Origin: Bacillota bacterium
GTDB lineage: Bacteria > Vulcanimicrobiota > JAMDEM01
DNA length: 26,274 bases
Reading direction: 5' to 3'
NCBI GenBank assembly: GCA_023486985.1
Contig: JAMDEM010000178.1
Location: 1 to 26,274 of the forward strand
Part shown: positions 23,867 to 26,274 of the stretch, piece by piece
Numbering within the stretch: the stretch's first letter is position 1
Layout: each line of letters begins with the position of its first letter
Made by a program: the position numbers and the translations under genes
Notes under the pieces: generated by a model
Database searches by the model: none
The model's input: only the letters and a program-made list of their open reading frames with translations
What the model was told of the DNA's origin: nothing

Positions 23867-24385
23867 ATGTTCGACCGCTTTAAAAAGGAAGTCAAAGAAT
23901 CTTTTCTGTATTTCCTTCAGATTGCCATTATCACGCTTGTAATAATCAACTTTATTGGCCGTGTTTCCGTGGTGCAGGGAAGCTCCATGGAACCGAAACT
24001 TCATACCGGCGAGCGCATCGGGGTCAATCTATTCATTTATCATTTTGAACAGCCATCGAGAGGCGACATAATAATATTCAAGTGCCCGGCTGATACAAAC
24101 AAGGATTATATAAAAAGAGTGATAGGCATTTCCGGGGATAAAGTTGAAATAAAAAGCGGCACTGTTTACCTCAACAACCAGGCAATACCAGAACCGTATC
24201 TGACAGAAAAAGATACAGACAACTACGGGCCTGTCGCAGTTCCTGCCCGTCAATATTTTGTTCTTGGAGACAACAGGAGAAACAGCGAAGACTCCAGGGT
24301 CTGGGGTTTTGTTGACTCCGGTCTAATAAAAGGAAAAGCTTTTTTCATCTTCTGGCCCCTAAAGGAGTTTGGTCCGATAAAATGA
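23867..24385 (+). CDS. lepB: Signal peptidase I, second tandem copy
   Basis: A 172-residue type I signal peptidase of the short, single-anchor form (membrane segment about 13-31). Box B GSSMEPKLHTGER has catalytic Ser40, box D RGDIIIFKCP...YIKRVIGISGD has Lys83, and box E is VLGDNRRNSEDSRVWG. It shares motifs with the first copy but is clearly divergent, so the pair is not a recent duplication and may differ in substrate range. Its stop overlaps the rbgA start by 4 bp (ATGA). Confidence 0.93.
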   Translation: MFDRFKKEVKESFLYFLQIAIITLVIINFIGRVSVVQGSSMEPKLHTGERIGVNLFIYHFEQPSRGDIIIFKCPADTNKDYIKRVIGISGDKVEIKSGTVYLNNQAIPEPYLTEKDTDNYGPVAVPARQYFVLGDNRRNSEDSRVWGFVDSGLIKGKAFFIFWPLKEFGPIK

Positions 24386-25185
24386 AATCTCCCTGGTTTC
24401 CCGGGCATATGGCAAGAGCGAAAAGAGAGCTTCAGGCTCTCTTAAAATTTGCTCATCTGACTATAGTAGTGCTGGATTCAAGAGCGCCCTTTTCCTCTTT
24501 AAACCCTGATTTCGAGAAGCTTTTTACCGGCAAAGAAATTTTATATCTTTTAAATAAATCAGATCTTGCAGAAACAGATGCCACAAAAAAGTGGCTTCTT
24601 TTTTTTAACAAATCAGATAATAATACTCTTATTTTTGACGCTCTTACCGGAAGGGGTGCAAACGAGCTTTTTAATGAAATTAAAAAGCTAAAACTTGAAA
24701 TTATTTCCAGAAGAAGCCGGAAGAAAATACAGTCAAAGAATATAAGAATCCTAGTCTGCGGAATTCCAAATGCAGGCAAATCATCTGTAATAAATGTCCT
24801 TGCCGGACGCGCCCGTGCCCGTACGGGCAAAAAAGCAGGTGTAACGGTTGGGGTTCAATGGATAAACCTGCCGGATGACCTCTCCGTAATGGATACGCCG
24901 GGCATTTTAATGCCCCGTATTAAGGATTCTTCAAGCCTCTGGAAACTTGCTCTTACCGGGGCTATAAAAGACGAAGTTCTCCCTCTTGAGGAAATAGCTG
25001 AAGATTTGCTCAACTTCCTGCAGGACAAAAAAGTGGAATGCCCGGCAAGTCTTGGAGGATGGGCAAATGAGAGGGGTTTTCTTTCAAAAGGCGGGGAGCC
25101 TGACCTTGAAAAAGCCGCCCTGAACCTCATTAAAACCTTCAGAGAAGGAAAATTCGGGCGAATCACACTGGAAATGCCGGAATAA
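24382..25185 (+). CDS. rbgA: Ribosome biogenesis GTPase RbgA (YlqF)
   Basis: A 267-residue circularly permuted GTPase that promotes late 50S assembly (L16 region). The permuted motif order is visible: G4 NKSD (58-61) first, then G1 GIPNAGKS (127-134), the G2 threonine in KAGVTVG, and G3 DTPG (171-174). The N-terminus WFPGHMARAKRE is the family hallmark. A C-terminal helical ANTAR-like region follows (about 185-265). It is coupled by a 4-bp overlap to the upstream lepB. About 95 bp separate it from rnhB; they include a short CGCCAGCCACTT direct repeat (25199-25222). Confidence 0.95.
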   Translation: MKSPWFPGHMARAKRELQALLKFAHLTIVVLDSRAPFSSLNPDFEKLFTGKEILYLLNKSDLAETDATKKWLLFFNKSDNNTLIFDALTGRGANELFNEIKKLKLEIISRRSRKKIQSKNIRILVCGIPNAGKSSVINVLAGRARARTGKKAGVTVGVQWINLPDDLSVMDTPGILMPRIKDSSSLWKLALTGAIKDEVLPLEEIAEDLLNFLQDKKVECPASLGGWANERGFLSKGGEPDLEKAALNLIKTFREGKFGRITLEMPE

Positions 25186-25281
25186 CCCATCATCCTTTCG
25201 CCAGCCACTTTTCGCCAGCCACTTGACTGCGGCTTCATTTTGAATTAATATATCCATAAAATTAACGGAGGAGAAGATTAA

Positions 25282-26133
25282 TTGCCAAACGAAGCCTCCT
25301 TTACAAAAATAAAGAAAATAGTATCCTCCCTCGAAGGAAAACTTGAAATTTCCGAAATTTTCAATATAGCCGGCGGCCTTTCATCTCTTGCTCCCGAAGA
25401 CAAAAAGGTTTTAAAACAGGAAGAAAAGCGCTTGAAAAGCATAGAAAAATACGAGGAAGAGGCAAAGAATAACGGCTTTTCTCTTATCGCAGGCGTTGAC
25501 GAGGCAGGCAGGGGGCCTCTTGCGGGACCTGTCGTGGCTGCAGCAGCGATCTTTGACAGAAATCCGATGATTCCCGGAGTTAAGGACTCCAAGCTCCTGA
25601 AATCCCACGAAAGGGAAGAGCTCTTTGCATATGTAAAAGAAAAGTCTTTAAGCTGGAGCTGTTCTGTGGTGCCGGTTGACTTTATAAACAGGTATAATAT
25701 AATGAAAGCCAGCTATGCGGCAATGAAAGAAGCGGTGGAAGGCTTAAAAGTAAAGCCGGATTTTTTGATGGTTGACGGAAATTTTACCGTGCCGGAAATA
25801 TACATAAGCCAGAGGGCTATTGTTAAAGGCGACCTTAAAAGCTTTTCCATTGCGGCTGCTTCCATCATAGCCAAGGTTATAAGGGACAGTATCATGGATA
25901 ATTACCATCAGCAGTTTCCGCAATACGGCTTTGCTAACAATAAAGGCTACGGCACAAAGGATCATCTTGAAGCTCTGCGCCTTCACGGACCCACGCCGCT
26001 GCACAGGAACTTTTCACCCGTAGCAGCACTGCAGTGCCGGCAAACTGAAATGTGGGATGAAGACCAAATAAATTTCGCTGAAGTAAAAAGCGAAAAAGGA
26101 GAGAGTTATGGCAAAGAAAAACGAAAGAAATAA
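25282..26133 (+). CDS. rnhB: Ribonuclease HII
   Basis: This enzyme cleaves RNA in RNA:DNA hybrids and removes misincorporated ribonucleotides. The start is TTG (25282), 8 nt after GGAGGAG (25267-25273). An N-terminal helical extension (about 1-66), as in B. subtilis RnhB, precedes the catalytic core: GVDEAGRGPLAGPVVAAA (Asp73, Glu74), KDSKLL, MVDGN (Asp165), SIIAKVIRDSIM (Asp202) and NKGYGTKDHLEAL. A polar, lysine-rich tail of about 40 residues follows HRNFSPV. At 283 residues it is longer than the usual 200-260. All four catalytic acidic residues are present. Its end overlaps the next gene by 26 bp. Confidence 0.95.
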   Translation: MPNEASFTKIKKIVSSLEGKLEISEIFNIAGGLSSLAPEDKKVLKQEEKRLKSIEKYEEEAKNNGFSLIAGVDEAGRGPLAGPVVAAAAIFDRNPMIPGVKDSKLLKSHEREELFAYVKEKSLSWSCSVVPVDFINRYNIMKASYAAMKEAVEGLKVKPDFLMVDGNFTVPEIYISQRAIVKGDLKSFSIAAASIIAKVIRDSIMDNYHQQFPQYGFANNKGYGTKDHLEALRLHGPTPLHRNFSPVAALQCRQTEMWDEDQINFAEVKSEKGESYGKEKRKK

Positions 26134-26274
26134 ATCCAAAAAAGAAACTGCCGCAAAAAAGAAGCAGGAAGCTGCTTCAAAGAAAAAAACTGTAGAAAAG
26201 AAAAAGCCCGCAGTAAAGGCTAAAACAAAAGTTTCGGCTGCAGTAAAGAAGCCGAAAAAATCTTCCCGGACCAA
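26108..26274 (+). CDS. Lysine/alanine-rich basic protein, 5' end only
   Basis: An ATG at 26108 follows AAGGAGAG and overlaps the end of rnhB. The frame is open to the window edge (55 codons). It encodes MAKKNERNKSKKETAAKKK followed by more Lys/Ala/Ser/Pro-rich sequence. Such tails occur in histone-like proteins (Hc1/HctB, HU with long tails), in DksA/TraR-like proteins with basic N-terminal extensions, and in other nucleic-acid-binding proteins. The folded part, if any, lies beyond the window, so no function can be given. Confidence 0.6.
   Translation, partial: MAKKNERNKSKKETAAKKKQEAASKKKTVEKKKPAVKAKTKVSAAVKKPKKSSRT

Overview
The window looks like chromosomal DNA from an uncultured diderm bacterium of moderate GC. 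The right half carries the gene order ffh-rpsP-khpA-ylqD-rimM-trmD-rplS-lepB-lepB-rbgA-rnhB, which is familiar from Firmicutes and some candidate phyla that branch near them. The left half has a TolC-type outer-membrane channel, a periplasmic adaptor, an RND pump and a lipoprotein cyclophilin, so the cell very likely has an outer membrane. I cannot fix the phylum from sequence alone.

Layout: 1-716 is a rearranged clostripain-like (C11) protease gene bounded by a perfect 49-bp inverted repeat that touches the left edge. 802-5457 (minus strand) holds a lipoprotein cyclophilin, a lone ABC ATPase directly after an M48 membrane protease, a 3-methyladenine DNA glycosylase and a small exported protein. 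5568-7166 (minus) is an exported serine beta-lactamase-like hydrolase. 7297-16244 (minus) is a metal/drug-efflux block: response regulator, sensor kinase, TolC, HlyD-type adaptor and RND pump. A perfect 1231-bp tandem duplication inside it adds a truncated adaptor and a TolC tail. 16317-18484 (minus) is PolX plus a small unknown protein. From 18815 the strand switches to plus for the translation/secretion/RNA-processing cluster up to the right edge, where a lysine-rich protein begins.

How the parts fit: the plus-strand cluster couples protein targeting (Ffh), ribosome assembly (S16, RimM, L19, RbgA), tRNA modification (TrmD), RNA chaperoning (KhpA), signal peptide removal (two LepB) and RNA:DNA hybrid removal (RNase HII). 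The two-component pair probably senses envelope or metal stress and drives the tripartite pump. A set of three CTGT half-sites spaced 11 bp, just upstream of tolC, is a candidate binding site for it.

Three structural anomalies deserve attention: the fold-back at the clostripain gene; the tandem duplication, whose junction carries a 24-nt inverted copy of adaptor sequence; and an in-frame TAA splitting the essential gene ffh exactly between the NG and M domains. Each could be biology (inversion switch, template-switch duplication, pseudogene or readthrough) or an amplification/assembly/base-calling error. I found no new defence system, CRISPR array, tRNA or rRNA. Intergenic gaps hold several families of short dispersed palindromes.
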